Assembly: GCF_036346295.1 (NCBI RefSeq)
Contig: NZ_CP107819.1
Location: forward strand, 6,572,001-6,636,000
From: Streptomyces sp. NBC_00536
GTDB taxonomy: Bacteria; Actinomycetota; Actinomycetes; Streptomycetales; Streptomycetaceae
Reading direction: 5' to 3'
DNA: 64,000 nucleotides
Numbering within the stretch: position 1 is the stretch's first letter; every line of letters starts with the position of its first letter. The notes under the pieces are model-generated. The model had not been told where the DNA came from. It saw only the letters and a list, made by a program, of their open reading frames with translations, and made no database searches. The translations under genes were made by a program, and so were the position numbers. Shown in pieces: positions 53,503 through 63,437 of the stretch.

Positions 53503-54824
53503 GCACCCAGAATCCCTCCGCCGGACCGCTGGGCAAGGGCCCCGCGCACGCCAAGCCGAGCGGTCACATCGACCCGGTCAACCCGGCCGCGGCGCACGAC
53601 GCCATCCCGGCCGTCGACCCCCGGCTGCTCGTGCGCGAGCAGGGTTTCGCCGGATACCTGAACGAGTTCGGCCGCAAGCTCAAGTCCGGCGACCTGGGCT
53701 CCGTCCCCGTCGTCCTCGGTCTGATCATCATCTGGAGCATCTTCCAGAGCCTGAACTCGCACTTCCTCGGCCCCGAGAACCTCACCAACATCGCGATCAC
53801 GATGACGGCCACCGGCATGATCGCGGTCGGCATCATCTTCGTCCTGCTGCTCGGCGAGATCGACCTCTCGGTCGGCTCGGTCAGCGGCGTCTCGGGTGCG
53901 ATCGTCGCGGTCCTCGCGGTCACCCACGGCGTCAACGAATGGCTGGCCATCCTCGCGGCGATCGCCGGAGGCGCCCTGATCGGCGCCGTCCACGGCTTCT
54001 TCTTCGCCAAGATCGGCGCCCCGGCCTTCGCCGTCACCCTTTCGGGCCTGCTCTTCTGGTCCGGCGCCATGCTGCAGATCCTCGGCAGCAACGGCACGGT
54101 CAACATCGACTCCGAGGGCGTGGTCGGCAAGCTGACCACGTACTTCTTCACGGACGTGGCCGTCGGCTACGGGCTGGCCGCCCTCGCCACCGCGGCGTAC
54201 TTCCTCGCCTCGTTCTCCGACGCGCGCCGCCGCGAGGCCGCGGGCGTCCCCTCCCGGCCGCTCGGCGAGATCCTGCTGCGCACCGGTCTGCTCGCGGTGT
54301 TCACCTTCGGCCCCGCGGTCGTGTTCAACCAGTACAAGGGCATGCCGCTCGCGGTGCTGCTCTTCCTGCTGGCCCTGGTCGCCACCGACTTCGTGCTGCG
54401 GCGCACCACCTTCGGCCGTCAGATCTTCGCCCTCGGCGGCAGCGTCGAGGCCTCCCGGCGCGCGGGCATCAACGTGAACCGGGTCCGCATCACCGTCTTC
54501 GCCATCGCGGGTACGTTCGCGGCGATCGGCGGCCTGTTCTGGGCCTCCAAGATCGCGGCGGCGAACCAGAGCGCCGGCGCGGGCGACCTGCTGATGAACG
54601 TCATCGCGGCGGCCGTCATCGGCGGCACCAGCCTCTTCGGCGGCCGCGGCCGCACCTGGAACGCCCTGCTCGGTGTCATGGTGATCACATCGATCCAGTA
54701 CGGTCTGGCCCTGGAGGGGATCGCGACGCCGATCCAGTACATGATCACCGGCGCGGTGCTGCTGGCCACCGTGGTGATCGACTCCGTCACCCGCAAGACG
54801 CAGAAGACGGCGGGACGCGCCTAA
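53499..54824 (+). CDS. xylH: sugar ABC transporter permease (XylH type)
   Basis: 441 residues. A soluble N-terminus of about 70 residues rich in Pro/Ala/Gly is followed by ten or so membrane helices. The conserved stretch GEIDLSVGSVSGVSGAIVAVL and the second-half loop FGGRGRTWNALLGVMVI are family signatures. GTG start overlaps the xylG stop. Last gene of the xylFGH operon, followed by a strong terminator. Confidence 0.9.
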   Translation: MSTQNPSAGPLGKGPAHAKPSGHIDPVNPAAAHDAIPAVDPRLLVREQGFAGYLNEFGRKLKSGDLGSVPVVLGLIIIWSIFQSLNSHFLGPENLTNIAITMTATGMIAVGIIFVLLLGEIDLSVGSVSGVSGAIVAVLAVTHGVNEWLAILAAIAGGALIGAVHGFFFAKIGAPAFAVTLSGLLFWSGAMLQILGSNGTVNIDSEGVVGKLTTYFFTDVAVGYGLAALATAAYFLASFSDARRREAAGVPSRPLGEILLRTGLLAVFTFGPAVVFNQYKGMPLAVLLFLLALVATDFVLRRTTFGRQIFALGGSVEASRRAGINVNRVRITVFAIAGTFAAIGGLFWASKIAAANQSAGAGDLLMNVIAAAVIGGTSLFGGRGRTWNALLGVMVITSIQYGLALEGIATPIQYMITGAVLLATVVIDSVTRKTQKTAGRA

Positions 54825-54928
54825 CGGCACCCGCCCGGATCCGGACCCGGCCCAGGTCGGACCCCGTCCGGCCCGGCCGCGGCCGGGACACGCCCGGGCC
54901 CTCACCCGTCCGGACGTACGCCGCCACA

Positions 54929-54961
54929 GTGCCCGACACCACCCCGCGTGGTGTCGGGCAC
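54929..54961 (+). terminator. strong terminator after xylH
   Basis: Perfect 14-bp arms GTGCCCGACACCAC (54929-54942) and GTGGTGTCGGGCAC (54948-54961), loop CCCGC, extendable by CACA/TGTG with one bulge. The rest of the 290-bp gap up to dxs shows only a possible -10 TAGACT at 55075-55080. Confidence 0.85.
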
Positions 54962-55114
54962 CTGTGCGTACATCCACCCGAACGTGGCGTGTGAGGCGGC
55001 GCGGGTGTGTACAGATATGACAAAGGCGTGATGTCACCGGGACGGCCCGGCGACCGGCGCCGCGAGCGGAACATTAGACTCGACAGACCAGCAAGCAACT
55101 GCAAGGAGGCACGG

Positions 55115-57031
55115 GTGCTGCTGACCCGCATCAAGGGACCGCGCGATCTGGACCGGCTCAGCCAGGAGGAGCTCCTTCAGCTCGCCGCCGAGATCAGGTC
55201 CTTCCTCGTCGACGCCGTCTCCAAGACCGGCGGGCACCTCGGCCCCAATCTCGGCGTGGTCGAACTGACGATCGCCCTGCACCGGGTCTTCGATTCGCCG
55301 AAGGACAAGGTCCTCTTCGACACCGGCCACCAGTCCTACGTCCACAAGCTGCTCACGGGCCGCCAGGACTTCGGGAACCTGCGCTCGAAGGGCGGCCTCT
55401 CCGGCTACCCCTCGCGCGCCGAGTCCGACCACGACGTGATCGAGAACTCGCACGCCTCCACCGTGCTGGGCTGGGCCGACGGCCTGGCCAAGGCGAACGA
55501 GGTGCTCGGCCGCGAGGACCACCACGTTGCGGCCGTGATCGGCGACGGCGCCCTCACCGGCGGCATGGCCTGGGAGGCGCTGAACAACATCGCCGCCGCC
55601 AAGGACCGCCCCCTGGTGATCGTCGTCAACGACAACGAGCGCTCGTACGGGCCCACCATCGGCGGCCTCGCGAACCACCTGGCCACCCTGCGCACCACGG
55701 ACGGCTACGAGCGCTTCCTGGCCCGCGGCAAGGACCTCCTGGAGCGCACCCCGGTCGTCGGGAGGCCGCTCTACGAGACCCTGCACGGCGCCAAGAAGGG
55801 CCTCAAGGACTTCATCGCCCCGCAGGGCATGTTCGAGGACCTCGGCCTGAAGTACATCGGGCCCATCAACGGCCACGACGTGGAGGCCCTGGAGTCCGCC
55901 CTGCAGCGCGCCAAGCGCTTCAGCGGCCCGGTCATCGTCCACTGCCTCACCCAGAAGGGCCGGGGCTACGAGCCGGCCGAGCAGGACGAGGCCGACCGCT
56001 TCCACGGCATCGGGCCGATCCACCCGGACACCGGGCTGCCGGTCTCCACCGACGCCGCGAGCTGGACCTCCGTCTTCGCCGACGAGATGGTCAAGCTGGG
56101 CAAGGAGCGCAAGGACATCGTCGCGATCACCGCGGCCATGCTCCAGCCCGTGGGCCTCAAGCGGTTCGCGGACGCCTACCCGGACCGGATCTTCGACGTC
56201 GGCATCGCCGAGCAGCACGCCGCCACCTCGGCGGCGGGCCTGGCCACCGGCGGCGCCCATCCGGTCTTCGCGGTCTACGCGACCTTCCTCAACCGCGCCT
56301 TCGACCAGGTCCTCATGGACGTGGCCCTGCACAAGTGCGGGGTCACCTTCGTGCTGGACCGGGCCGGTGTCACCGGTTCGGACGGCGCCTCCCACAACGG
56401 CATGTGGGACATGTCGATCATGCAGGTGGTCCCGGGCCTGCGGCTCGCCGCCCCGCGCGACGCCGAGCAGCTGCGCGCCCAGCTGCGCGAGGCCGTCGAG
56501 GTCAACGACGCCCCGACCGTCGTGCGCTACTCCAAGGGCGTCGTCGGCCCGGCGGTCCCGGCCGTCGGCCGGATCGGCGGAATGGACGTGCTGCGCACTC
56601 CGGCCCCCGAGGTCACCCGTCCGGACGTACTGATCGTCTCGGTCGGCGCGCTCGCCCCGATGTGCCTGGAGATCGCCGATCTGCTCGACAAGCAGGGCAT
56701 CTCCTCGACCGTCGTGGACCCGCGCTGGGTCAAGCCGGTGGACGAGGCCCTGGCCCCGCTCGCCGACGCCCACCGGGTCGTCGTCACCGTCGAGGACAAC
56801 GGGCGCACCGGCGGTGTCGGCTCGGCCGTCTCGCAGGCACTGCGGGACGCGGGGGTCGACGTACCGCTGCGCGACTTCGGCATCCCGCAGCGCTTCCTGG
56901 ACCACGCCTCCCGCAAGGAGGTCATGGCCGAGATCGGGCTGACCGCTCCGGACATCGCGCGGCAGGTCACCGGCCTGGTCGCCAAGCTGGACGGCCGCTA
57001 CGAGAACGAGCCGGCCGCCACGGTCGACTAG
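55115..57031 (+). CDS. dxs: 1-deoxy-D-xylulose-5-phosphate synthase
   Basis: 638 residues, standard length. It joins pyruvate and glyceraldehyde 3-phosphate as first step of the MEP isoprenoid pathway; TPP-dependent. The TPP site is [16 protein letters not shown], the transketolase pyrimidine domain has the [15 protein letters not shown] motif, and [12 protein letters not shown] near the N-terminus is typical. GTG start at 55115, with AAGGAGG at 5 nt; an in-frame upstream start at 55007 lacks a ribosome site. Streptomyces often has two Dxs copies and this may be one of them. Confidence 0.95.
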   Translation: MLLTRIKGPRDLDRLSQEELLQLAAEIRSFLVDAVSKTGGHLGPNLGVVELTIALHRVFDSPKDKVLFDTGHQSYVHKLLTGRQDFGNLRSKGGLSGYPSRAESDHDVIENSHASTVLGWADGLAKANEVLGREDHHVAAVIGDGALTGGMAWEALNNIAAAKDRPLVIVVNDNERSYGPTIGGLANHLATLRTTDGYERFLARGKDLLERTPVVGRPLYETLHGAKKGLKDFIAPQGMFEDLGLKYIGPINGHDVEALESALQRAKRFSGPVIVHCLTQKGRGYEPAEQDEADRFHGIGPIHPDTGLPVSTDAASWTSVFADEMVKLGKERKDIVAITAAMLQPVGLKRFADAYPDRIFDVGIAEQHAATSAAGLATGGAHPVFAVYATFLNRAFDQVLMDVALHKCGVTFVLDRAGVTGSDGASHNGMWDMSIMQVVPGLRLAAPRDAEQLRAQLREAVEVNDAPTVVRYSKGVVGPAVPAVGRIGGMDVLRTPAPEVTRPDVLIVSVGALAPMCLEIADLLDKQGISSTVVDPRWVKPVDEALAPLADAHRVVVTVEDNGRTGGVGSAVSQALRDAGVDVPLRDFGIPQRFLDHASRKEVMAEIGLTAPDIARQVTGLVAKLDGRYENEPAATVD

Positions 57032-57061
57032 GTCGTCCCTGATCATCTGCGGTTGCACGGC

Positions 57062-57107
57062 ACGGGCCGGAAGGTTCACCCTGAGAGGGGCGGACTTTCC
57101 GGCCCGT
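57062..57107 (+). terminator. terminator between dxs and the amino-acid permease
   Basis: ACGGGCCGGAA (57062-57072) and TTCCGGCCCGT (57097-57107), perfect 11-bp arms with a 24-nt loop, 31 nt after the dxs stop. Confidence 0.6.
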
Positions 57108-57162
57108 CCCGTTTCCCGTGGTTCCGTGCGGTGCGATGCGTTCTCTTCTGGGAGGTGCGTCG

Positions 57163-58662
57163 GTGAGTACGAATCTGAACAGCCCGTTCCGTACCAAGTC
57201 GGTGGAACAGTCCATCCGCGATACGGAGGAACCGGAGCACGCGCTCCGTAAATCCCTTTCCGCCTGGGACCTGACCGTCTTCGGTGTGGGCGTCATCATC
57301 GGAACCGGCATCTTCGTTCTCACGGGCATCGCGGCCCGGAACAACGCCGGACCCGCCACTGCCCTCGCCTTCGTGGTGTCGGGCGTCGTCTGCGCCCTGG
57401 CGGCCCTCTGCTACGCCGAGTTCGCGTCCACCGTGCCGGTGGCCGGATCGGCGTACACCTTCGCCTACGCCTCGATCGGTGAGCTGCCCGCCTGGATCAT
57501 CGGCTGGGACCTGGTGCTCGAATTCGCGCTCGGCACGGCCGTGGTGGCGGTCGGCTGGTCCGGGTACGTGCGCCACCTCATGCACACCAACCTCGGCTGG
57601 GACCTGCCCGCCGCACTGTCCGGGCCCGACGTTCCGGGAGGCCATTTCGACCTGCTGGCCTTCGTCCTGGTCCTGGCGCTGACCGCGATCCTCGTCGTCG
57701 GGACGAAGCTGTCGGCCCGGATCACGGCGATCGTCGTCGCGATCAAGCTCATCGTGGTGATGCTGGTCATCGTCGCGGGCCTGTTCTTCATCAAGGCCGA
57801 CAACTACTCCCCGTTCATCCCGGCCGCGCAGCCGCAGCCCGGTGGAAGCGGCTGGAAGGCGCCGCTGGTCCAGCTGATGTTCGGCTACCAGCCCACCAAC
57901 TTCGGCGTCATGGGCATCTTCACCGCGGCCTCTCTCGTCTTCTTCGCCTTCATCGGCTTCGATGTCGTGGCCACCGCGGCCGAGGAGACCAAGAATCCCC
58001 AGCGGGACATGCCGCGCGGCATCCTCGGCTCTCTGCTCATCTGCACGGTGCTCTACGTCGCCGTGACGGTGGTGGTCACCGGCATGCAGTCCTACGAGCA
58101 GATGTCGCCGAGTGCCCCGCTCGCCGAAGCCTTCAAATCCGTGGACCAGCCCTTCTTCTCCGGTGCCATCAGCCTCGGGGCGTCCGTCGGGCTCATCACG
58201 GTGTGCATGATCCTCTTGCTGGGCCAGACGCGGGTGTTCTTCGCGATGAGCCGTGACGGACTGCTGCCGCGCGTCTTCTCCGTCACCCACCCCAAGTACC
58301 GCACCCCCTACCGGGCCACCCTGCTCCTCGGTGTGATCATCGCTGTCGTCGCGGGCTTCACCAGCCTGGAGAAGCTCGCGGAACTGGTGAACATCGGCAC
58401 CCTGTTCGCCTTCGTGGTGGTCGCCCTCGGCGTGATCGTCCTGCGCCGGACCCGCCCCGACCTCCACCGGGCGTTCCGCACCCCGTGGGTGCCGGTGGTC
58501 CCGATCCTGTCGATCGCGGCCTCGTTCTGGCTGATGCTCAACCTGCCGGCCGAGACCTGGCTGCGCTTCGGGATCTGGATGGTGATCGGCTTCTTCGTGT
58601 ACTTCCTGTACAGCCGCCGCAACAGCCGCCTGGGCCAGTCCGGCCGGGACGCGGAGTACTAG
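57163..58662 (+). CDS. APC superfamily amino acid permease (cationic amino acid transporter type)
   Basis: 499 residues with 12 or so membrane helices. The first helix is the family motif LTVFGVGVIIGTGIFVLTGIAA. The substrate-binding helix 6 region is FFAFIGFDVVATAAEETKNPQRDMPRGILGSL, characteristic of the CAT/YfnA-like branch. GTG at 57163 with GGGAGG 7 nt upstream; upstream frame to 57118 overlaps the promoter side. Imports amino acids or polyamines; substrate not resolved. Convergent with the LCP gene across a shared terminator. Confidence 0.9.
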   Translation: MSTNLNSPFRTKSVEQSIRDTEEPEHALRKSLSAWDLTVFGVGVIIGTGIFVLTGIAARNNAGPATALAFVVSGVVCALAALCYAEFASTVPVAGSAYTFAYASIGELPAWIIGWDLVLEFALGTAVVAVGWSGYVRHLMHTNLGWDLPAALSGPDVPGGHFDLLAFVLVLALTAILVVGTKLSARITAIVVAIKLIVVMLVIVAGLFFIKADNYSPFIPAAQPQPGGSGWKAPLVQLMFGYQPTNFGVMGIFTAASLVFFAFIGFDVVATAAEETKNPQRDMPRGILGSLLICTVLYVAVTVVVTGMQSYEQMSPSAPLAEAFKSVDQPFFSGAISLGASVGLITVCMILLLGQTRVFFAMSRDGLLPRVFSVTHPKYRTPYRATLLLGVIIAVVAGFTSLEKLAELVNIGTLFAFVVVALGVIVLRRTRPDLHRAFRTPWVPVVPILSIAASFWLMLNLPAETWLRFGIWMVIGFFVYFLYSRRNSRLGQSGRDAEY

Positions 58663-58685
58663 GCCCCCGACCCCTGACCCGGCCC

Positions 58686-58718
58686 CCGGCCGCCGGCGGC
58701 TCAGCCGCCGGTGGCCGG
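58686..58718. terminator. bidirectional terminator between permease and LCP gene
   Basis: CCGGCCGCCGGCGGCT (58686-58701) pairs with AGCCGCCGGTGGCCGG (58703-58718) with one G-U pair. The 3' arm is inside the end of the LCP coding region. Confidence 0.7.
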
Positions 58719-59840
58719 GGACTTCTTCGCGTCGGCCGGGATCTTCCGGTCGTTGCGCAGGGCCTCCCACAGCGTCCCGGCCTGCGGCTCGGCGACGACC
58801 ACGCGGTTGCGGTCGACCTTGTCGTAGTCGACCGGCAGCATGATGGTCTCCATGGTGCTCGGGTCGACGCCCTTCATGCTCTGCGCGAAGTCGGCGAGGG
58901 CGGTCAGCGAACCGAGGCCGGAGTCGGTGGTCAGCGACTTGGTCCCGGCGTCCGCGAGCTTGTAGAGCCGGGCCGGGTTGCCCAGCGCGTCCTGGTTCTT
59001 GATCTCGGAGAGCAGCGCCATCATGAACTGCTGCTGGAGGCCTATCCGTCCGAGGTCGCTGCCGTCGCCGTAGCCGTAGCGGGTACGGACGAACTTCAGC
59101 GAGTCGGTGCCGTTGAGGCGGTGCGTGCCGGCGTCGAGCTTGAGCCCGCCCTTCTTCCCGGACATGGGCTTGTCCAGGGTCACGGTGACCCCGCCGAGGG
59201 CGTCGACCAGGTCCTTGAACCCGGCGAAGTCCACCTCCACGAAGTGGTCCACCCGGATCCCGGACATCTCCTCCACCGTCTTGACCACGCAGGCCGGACC
59301 GGCCACGGAGTAGACGGAGTTGAACATGACCCGCTTCGCCGGAGCCAGGGTCTTGCCGTCGTTGTCCTTGCACTCGGGCCGGGTGATCAGGGTGTCGCGG
59401 GGGATGCTCACTGCGGTGGCCTTCGCCCGGCCCTCGGGGAGGTGCACGAGCATGGCGGTGTCGGAACGGGCCCCGCTGACATCGCCGTGGTCGAGTTCGC
59501 CGTTGGCCCCGGCGCGCGAGTCGGAACCGAGCACGAGGACGTTCTGCGCCCCGGGCACCACCTTCGCGGGCCGGTTGTCGCCGATGGCCTTGTCGAGGTC
59601 GACGCTGTCGATGTTGCCGTTCAGGTGGCTGTACGCCCACCACCCGGCGCCCGCGCCCGCGAGGATCAGCACCGCGACCAGCACCAGCACGATCCGCAGG
59701 ACCCGGCGGCCGCGCGAGCGGGGCGGCCGGGGCGAGTCGGGACCCGTACCGGAACCGGAACCAGAACCGGAACCGGAGTCGTCCGCGCCGTCCGGCGAAG
59801 TGGCCGACGTACTGTCCGCTGACGCGGCGTTGGTCTTCAT
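58701..59840 (-). CDS. LytR-CpsA-Psr (LCP) family cell-wall polymer ligase
   Basis: 379 residues. A cytoplasmic tail of about 45 residues contains an SGSGSGSGSGTG run from a GGTTCC-type repeat. One membrane helix follows (VLRIVLVLVAVLILAGAGAGW), then the extracellular LCP domain with LVLGSDSRAG, RSDTAMLVHLP, SIPRDTLI and DHFVEVDFAGF. The conserved arginines and aspartates that bind the polyprenyl pyrophosphate are visible in these motifs. It transfers anionic or capsule-type polymers to peptidoglycan. Neighbouring Stealth genes suggest a polymer-related locus. Confidence 0.92.
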   Translation of the reverse strand: MKTNAASADSTSATSPDGADDSGSGSGSGSGTGPDSPRPPRSRGRRVLRIVLVLVAVLILAGAGAGWWAYSHLNGNIDSVDLDKAIGDNRPAKVVPGAQNVLVLGSDSRAGANGELDHGDVSGARSDTAMLVHLPEGRAKATAVSIPRDTLITRPECKDNDGKTLAPAKRVMFNSVYSVAGPACVVKTVEEMSGIRVDHFVEVDFAGFKDLVDALGGVTVTLDKPMSGKKGGLKLDAGTHRLNGTDSLKFVRTRYGYGDGSDLGRIGLQQQFMMALLSEIKNQDALGNPARLYKLADAGTKSLTTDSGLGSLTALADFAQSMKGVDPSTMETIMLPVDYDKVDRNRVVVAEPQAGTLWEALRNDRKIPADAKKSPATGG

Positions 59841-59916
59841 CTGCCCCGGTCCTCCGCTCGATTGTTCGATCGCGCACTATAGACCACCGGCGACCTTCAT
59901 ATAGTCGACTGATGTC

Positions 59917-61680
59917 ATGGGTGTGCGAGGATCGCGGGCGCGAAAGAACGGGCGGGAGCGACGGGTGGGGGCGGGCGCCACTGTGAAGAACGAGCGATCG
60001 TCGCGGCGCCGGCGCCGCGGCACCCCGGCCACCGGCCCGGCTCCCCGGAACCCTTCCCACACGCTGCACTTGGTGGCCCACCCGGCCGACGCCCTCGCCG
60101 TGACCGGCACCGCGCTCTTCGGCGCGCTGGGCGAACCGGACCGCGCCGTGACGGTCGTCTGCCTGATCCCCGCGCCCCCGCAGGCCCGCGACCACCTCCT
60201 CGATGTGATCGGCCGCGGCGGCCCCTGGGAGCGGGCCACCGAACCGCTCGGGCCCGACGCCGTGTTGCACCTCTTCCGGCTCCGCACCCGGCCCGCCACG
60301 AGGGTCTGCTTCACCGAACCGTCGCAGCCGTCGCAGCCGTCGCAGCCGTCCGAACGGGTGCACCCGTCCTTCGCCGGCCTCGCCGCCGCGCTGCTGCGCC
60401 GGTTCGCGCCCACCCTGGTGTGCACCCTGGACCCCGACCCCGAACACCTCGCGTGGAACGAGGCGGAGGGCGCCGTGTACGCCGACCACCCCGACCACGC
60501 GGCGGTCGCCGGGGGCGTCCTGGAGGCGGTGCGGGCCGAGCGCCCGCCCGGCCTCGCCGTCGAATGCTTCCGGGCCGCCGCCTCCTGCGGCCGGGCGGCC
60601 CCCGCCGCCATCGTCCGCTACCCCGGGCCCCGGATCGGGGCCGTCCGGGGCGCGGACGGGCGGCTGACCGCCTACGCCGCGCTCGGCGGCGCGGTGACGC
60701 GCTGGACCGAGCGGACCCCGGGCGGGCCCGAGTGGGTGCGCGAGCACCTCGACACCCCGTCCCTGCTGCCGGTGCTGTCCGTGGCCCGGAGCCCGCAGGG
60801 CTGGGTCCACCTCCTCGCGCTGCGGCGCACCCCCCCCGGGCCGGACGGCGCGGGGGTCGAGGTGATGCACGCCGTGCAGTACCAGACCGGACGCCCGGTG
60901 GGCGCCTGGCATTCGCTGGGCAACCCGAACGGCGCCGCCACCGGCAAGGGCCGCGCCGCCGGGGTGCCGTGCGCGGTGGTCGACGCCGAGGGCTGTGTCC
61001 ACGTGTACGTCCGCAACTTCGGGCGCGGGGTCAGCGCCCGCTCGCAGCGCCCGGACGGCTCCTGGACGCCCTGGCGCGACCTCCAGGGGTCCGGGGTCCA
61101 GGACGGGATGGCCGCCGCGCTCGACGCCGCGGGGCAGCCCGTGCTGTTCGCCCCGTCCCGGGACGGGGTGCTGCACTGGCGCCACGACGCCCCGGCCGGT
61201 GACCTGCGCCGCGCCGGACCGCCGCTGCCGCTGCGGGTGCCCCCGGGCACCGGGCTGACCGCGCTGGCCACCGGGCCCGGCCGGGTCACCCTGTACGGCT
61301 GTGACGAACGGGACGGGGTGACGTACGCCCTGCGCGCGGACGGTACGGTGACCGCGCTGGGCGGGGCCGGAGCGGCCGGCGCCGCCGCGGCGGCGGGAGC
61401 CTGTGCGCTGCGGACGGACATAGACTCCTACGATTGCACCGTGCTGCTGCGCCGGACCCCCGAGGGCGCCGTAGGTATCGGGGCGTACCCGACCGAACAG
61501 GAGCAGGCCGGACTCTGGTGGGAGCCGCTGGGCGCGCCCGGACCGCGCGAACCGGCCGCCGCGATCGACGGGTTCGGCCGTCTCACGGTCCTTTCCCTGG
61601 GCGCCGACGGCCGGTTGCGCGTGGCGCGCCAGGATCCGGCGGTGCCGGGGCTGGCCTTCGGCGGGTGGGTGGTCGCCTAA
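59917..61680 (+). CDS. PIG-L-like (LmbE fold) domain fused to a beta-propeller, probably catalytically impaired
   Basis: 587 residues. Residues 48-245 resemble PIG-L/MshB deacetylases: VAHPADALA holds H55 and D58 where AHPDD is expected, and YADHPDHAAV holds H191/H194. The first Asp of the AHPDD motif, the catalytic base, is Ala57, while the zinc ligands are kept. Residues 250-587 are a repeat-built propeller of the lectin/sialidase-like kind (WTPWRDLQGSGVQDGMAAAL, GVLHWRHD). An Arg-rich N-terminus precedes, and an SQPSQPSQPS insert lies at 136-145. No clear signal peptide. Possibly a carbohydrate-binding, non-catalytic protein. Confidence 0.7.
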   Translation: MGVRGSRARKNGRERRVGAGATVKNERSSRRRRRGTPATGPAPRNPSHTLHLVAHPADALAVTGTALFGALGEPDRAVTVVCLIPAPPQARDHLLDVIGRGGPWERATEPLGPDAVLHLFRLRTRPATRVCFTEPSQPSQPSQPSERVHPSFAGLAAALLRRFAPTLVCTLDPDPEHLAWNEAEGAVYADHPDHAAVAGGVLEAVRAERPPGLAVECFRAAASCGRAAPAAIVRYPGPRIGAVRGADGRLTAYAALGGAVTRWTERTPGGPEWVREHLDTPSLLPVLSVARSPQGWVHLLALRRTPPGPDGAGVEVMHAVQYQTGRPVGAWHSLGNPNGAATGKGRAAGVPCAVVDAEGCVHVYVRNFGRGVSARSQRPDGSWTPWRDLQGSGVQDGMAAALDAAGQPVLFAPSRDGVLHWRHDAPAGDLRRAGPPLPLRVPPGTGLTALATGPGRVTLYGCDERDGVTYALRADGTVTALGGAGAAGAAAAAGACALRTDIDSYDCTVLLRRTPEGAVGIGAYPTEQEQAGLWWEPLGAPGPREPAAAIDGFGRLTVLSLGADGRLRVARQDPAVPGLAFGGWVVA

Positions 61681-61826
61681 CGCCCGTGGCCGCGGACCGC
61701 GGGTGCCGGGCGACCAAGCAAATGGAATTACAATTTCCGTATCTTGCGGCGATGGGACCGGGAACTCGGCAGTGTGCGGGACCGCAGAGTGAGAGACCGG
61801 TGACAGAAGGCGCGGAGAGGTTCAGC

Positions 61827-63422
61827 ATGCCTGGTAGTGCGACACAGGCCGGGGCGGGGAAGACGAGTCCGGCCGGTGCGGCCGACGGCCCCACCCTGCT
61901 GGTGGGCGACGCGGGGGACGAGGCGTACGCCGACCCCCGCGCGACCCCGCTGACCGCCCGCGAGGCCAACCGCGCCGCCGTCGCCGCGCTCCTCGACACG
62001 CTCGGGGTGCCGTACTTCGCCGTCCGGGGCAAGTCCGACCACGGCACGGTCATCGCCGTGGAGGAGGCCGACCGGGCCCGGGTGCTCGAAGGCCTGCGCC
62101 GCCGCCTCGCCGGGCCCGCCGGGCACGTCAGCGCCCTGGCCGCCGAACCGCTGCGCGCCGCCCGGCCCGTCCCCGGGCACGACGGGCGGGTGTGGGAGCG
62201 CGCCCGTACGGCCGCCGCCGTCCAGGTCAGCTGGTACCGGACCGACCCCGGCGGCCATCTGCTCCTCGGGCACGAATACGGCTGCGCGGTCGAGTTCTGG
62301 CGCCGCGAGGGCGACCGGCTGACCGCCCCCCGCGCCAACCGCGTCACCTGGTCCGTGGCCGCCGACGGCCCCGTCATGCTGGGCGCCGGACGGCTGTTCA
62401 GCCGCTTCGTGCCCGTCCACACCACCCTGGACGAGGCGCCCGCGCTGGCGACCCGGCCCGAGTTCCTCGTCCCGCTGGTCGAGGACGTCGACTTCCCCGT
62501 GGACGCGGTCTACACCTGGGTGGACGGCGGCGACCCGGCCTGGGCGGCCCGCAAGGCCGCCGCCCGCGGTGAGGCCTACCACGCCGAATCGGCCAGCGAC
62601 GCCCGCTTCCTCAGCCGCGACGAACTGCGCTACTCGCTGCGCTCGCTGCACCTGTTCGCGCCCTGGATCCGCAACGTCCACGTGGTCACCGACGACCAGG
62701 TGCCCGCCTGGATGCGGCGCGACCTGCCGGGCTTCCGCATCGTCAGCCACCGCGAGATCTTCCGGAACCCGGCCGACCTGCCGACCTTCAACTCGCACGC
62801 CATCGAGAGCAGGCTGCACCACATACCCGGGCTCTCGGAGCACTTCCTGTACTTCAACGACGACATGTTCCTGGGCCGGCCGCTGACCCCGCACGCCTTC
62901 TTCACCCCCGTCGGCACGGCCCGCTACTTCCTCTCCCAGAACCGCATCCCGCAGGGCCCGGTGACCGACGCCGACACCCCCGTCGACGCCGCCTGCAAGA
63001 ACAACCGGGCGCTGCTGCTGGAGCGGTTCGGCCGGGTCATCACCCAGCCGATGGAGCACATCCCCTACGCCCTGCGCCGCAGCGCGATGGCGGAGGCCGA
63101 GGCGGACTTCCCGCGCGAGTGGGCCCGTACGTCCGCCAGCCGGTTCCGCGCGATGACCGACCTGTCGCCGACCTCGTCGCTGGCGCTGTACTACGCGGCG
63201 CTCACCGGCCGGGCCCAGCCCGGCTCCATGGCCTTCACCTACCTCCAGCTGGCCGTCCCGGACCTCGCGCGGCGCCTGGAGCGCCTGCTGGGGAACCGGG
63301 ACCAGGACTCCTTCTGCCTCAACGACGCCTTCTCCACCCCGGAGGACATGGCGGTGCAGCAGGAACTCCTCAGCGGATTCCTGAACGCCTACTTCCCCGT
63401 CCCCGGCCCCTGCGAACTCTGA
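61827..63422 (+). CDS. Stealth family protein (putative sugar-phosphate transferase)
   Basis: 531 residues. The Stealth conserved region 1 starts near F223 (FPVDAVYTWVDGGDPAW). Region 2 holds RYSLRSLHLFAPWIRNVHVVTDDQVPAW and FLYFNDDMFLGRP with the acidic NDD pair, and regions 3-4 follow (PMEHIPYALRR, QDSFCLNDAF). Family members transfer hexose-1-phosphate units to build phosphoglycan capsules. The N-terminal 220 residues are an extra domain shared with the next gene. ATG 61827 has GGAGAGG 6 nt upstream; GTG 61800 is an alternative. Forms an operon with the following gene. Confidence 0.87.
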   Translation: MPGSATQAGAGKTSPAGAADGPTLLVGDAGDEAYADPRATPLTAREANRAAVAALLDTLGVPYFAVRGKSDHGTVIAVEEADRARVLEGLRRRLAGPAGHVSALAAEPLRAARPVPGHDGRVWERARTAAAVQVSWYRTDPGGHLLLGHEYGCAVEFWRREGDRLTAPRANRVTWSVAADGPVMLGAGRLFSRFVPVHTTLDEAPALATRPEFLVPLVEDVDFPVDAVYTWVDGGDPAWAARKAAARGEAYHAESASDARFLSRDELRYSLRSLHLFAPWIRNVHVVTDDQVPAWMRRDLPGFRIVSHREIFRNPADLPTFNSHAIESRLHHIPGLSEHFLYFNDDMFLGRPLTPHAFFTPVGTARYFLSQNRIPQGPVTDADTPVDAACKNNRALLLERFGRVITQPMEHIPYALRRSAMAEAEADFPREWARTSASRFRAMTDLSPTSSLALYYAALTGRAQPGSMAFTYLQLAVPDLARRLERLLGNRDQDSFCLNDAFSTPEDMAVQQELLSGFLNAYFPVPGPCEL

Positions 63423-63437
63423 GAAGGAGCGTGCGAG

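Noticed and set aside
59745..59785. GGTTCC-type simple repeat as a regulatory element
   Set aside because: It is inside the LCP gene and encodes a flexible Ser-Gly tail; nothing suggests more than a linker.
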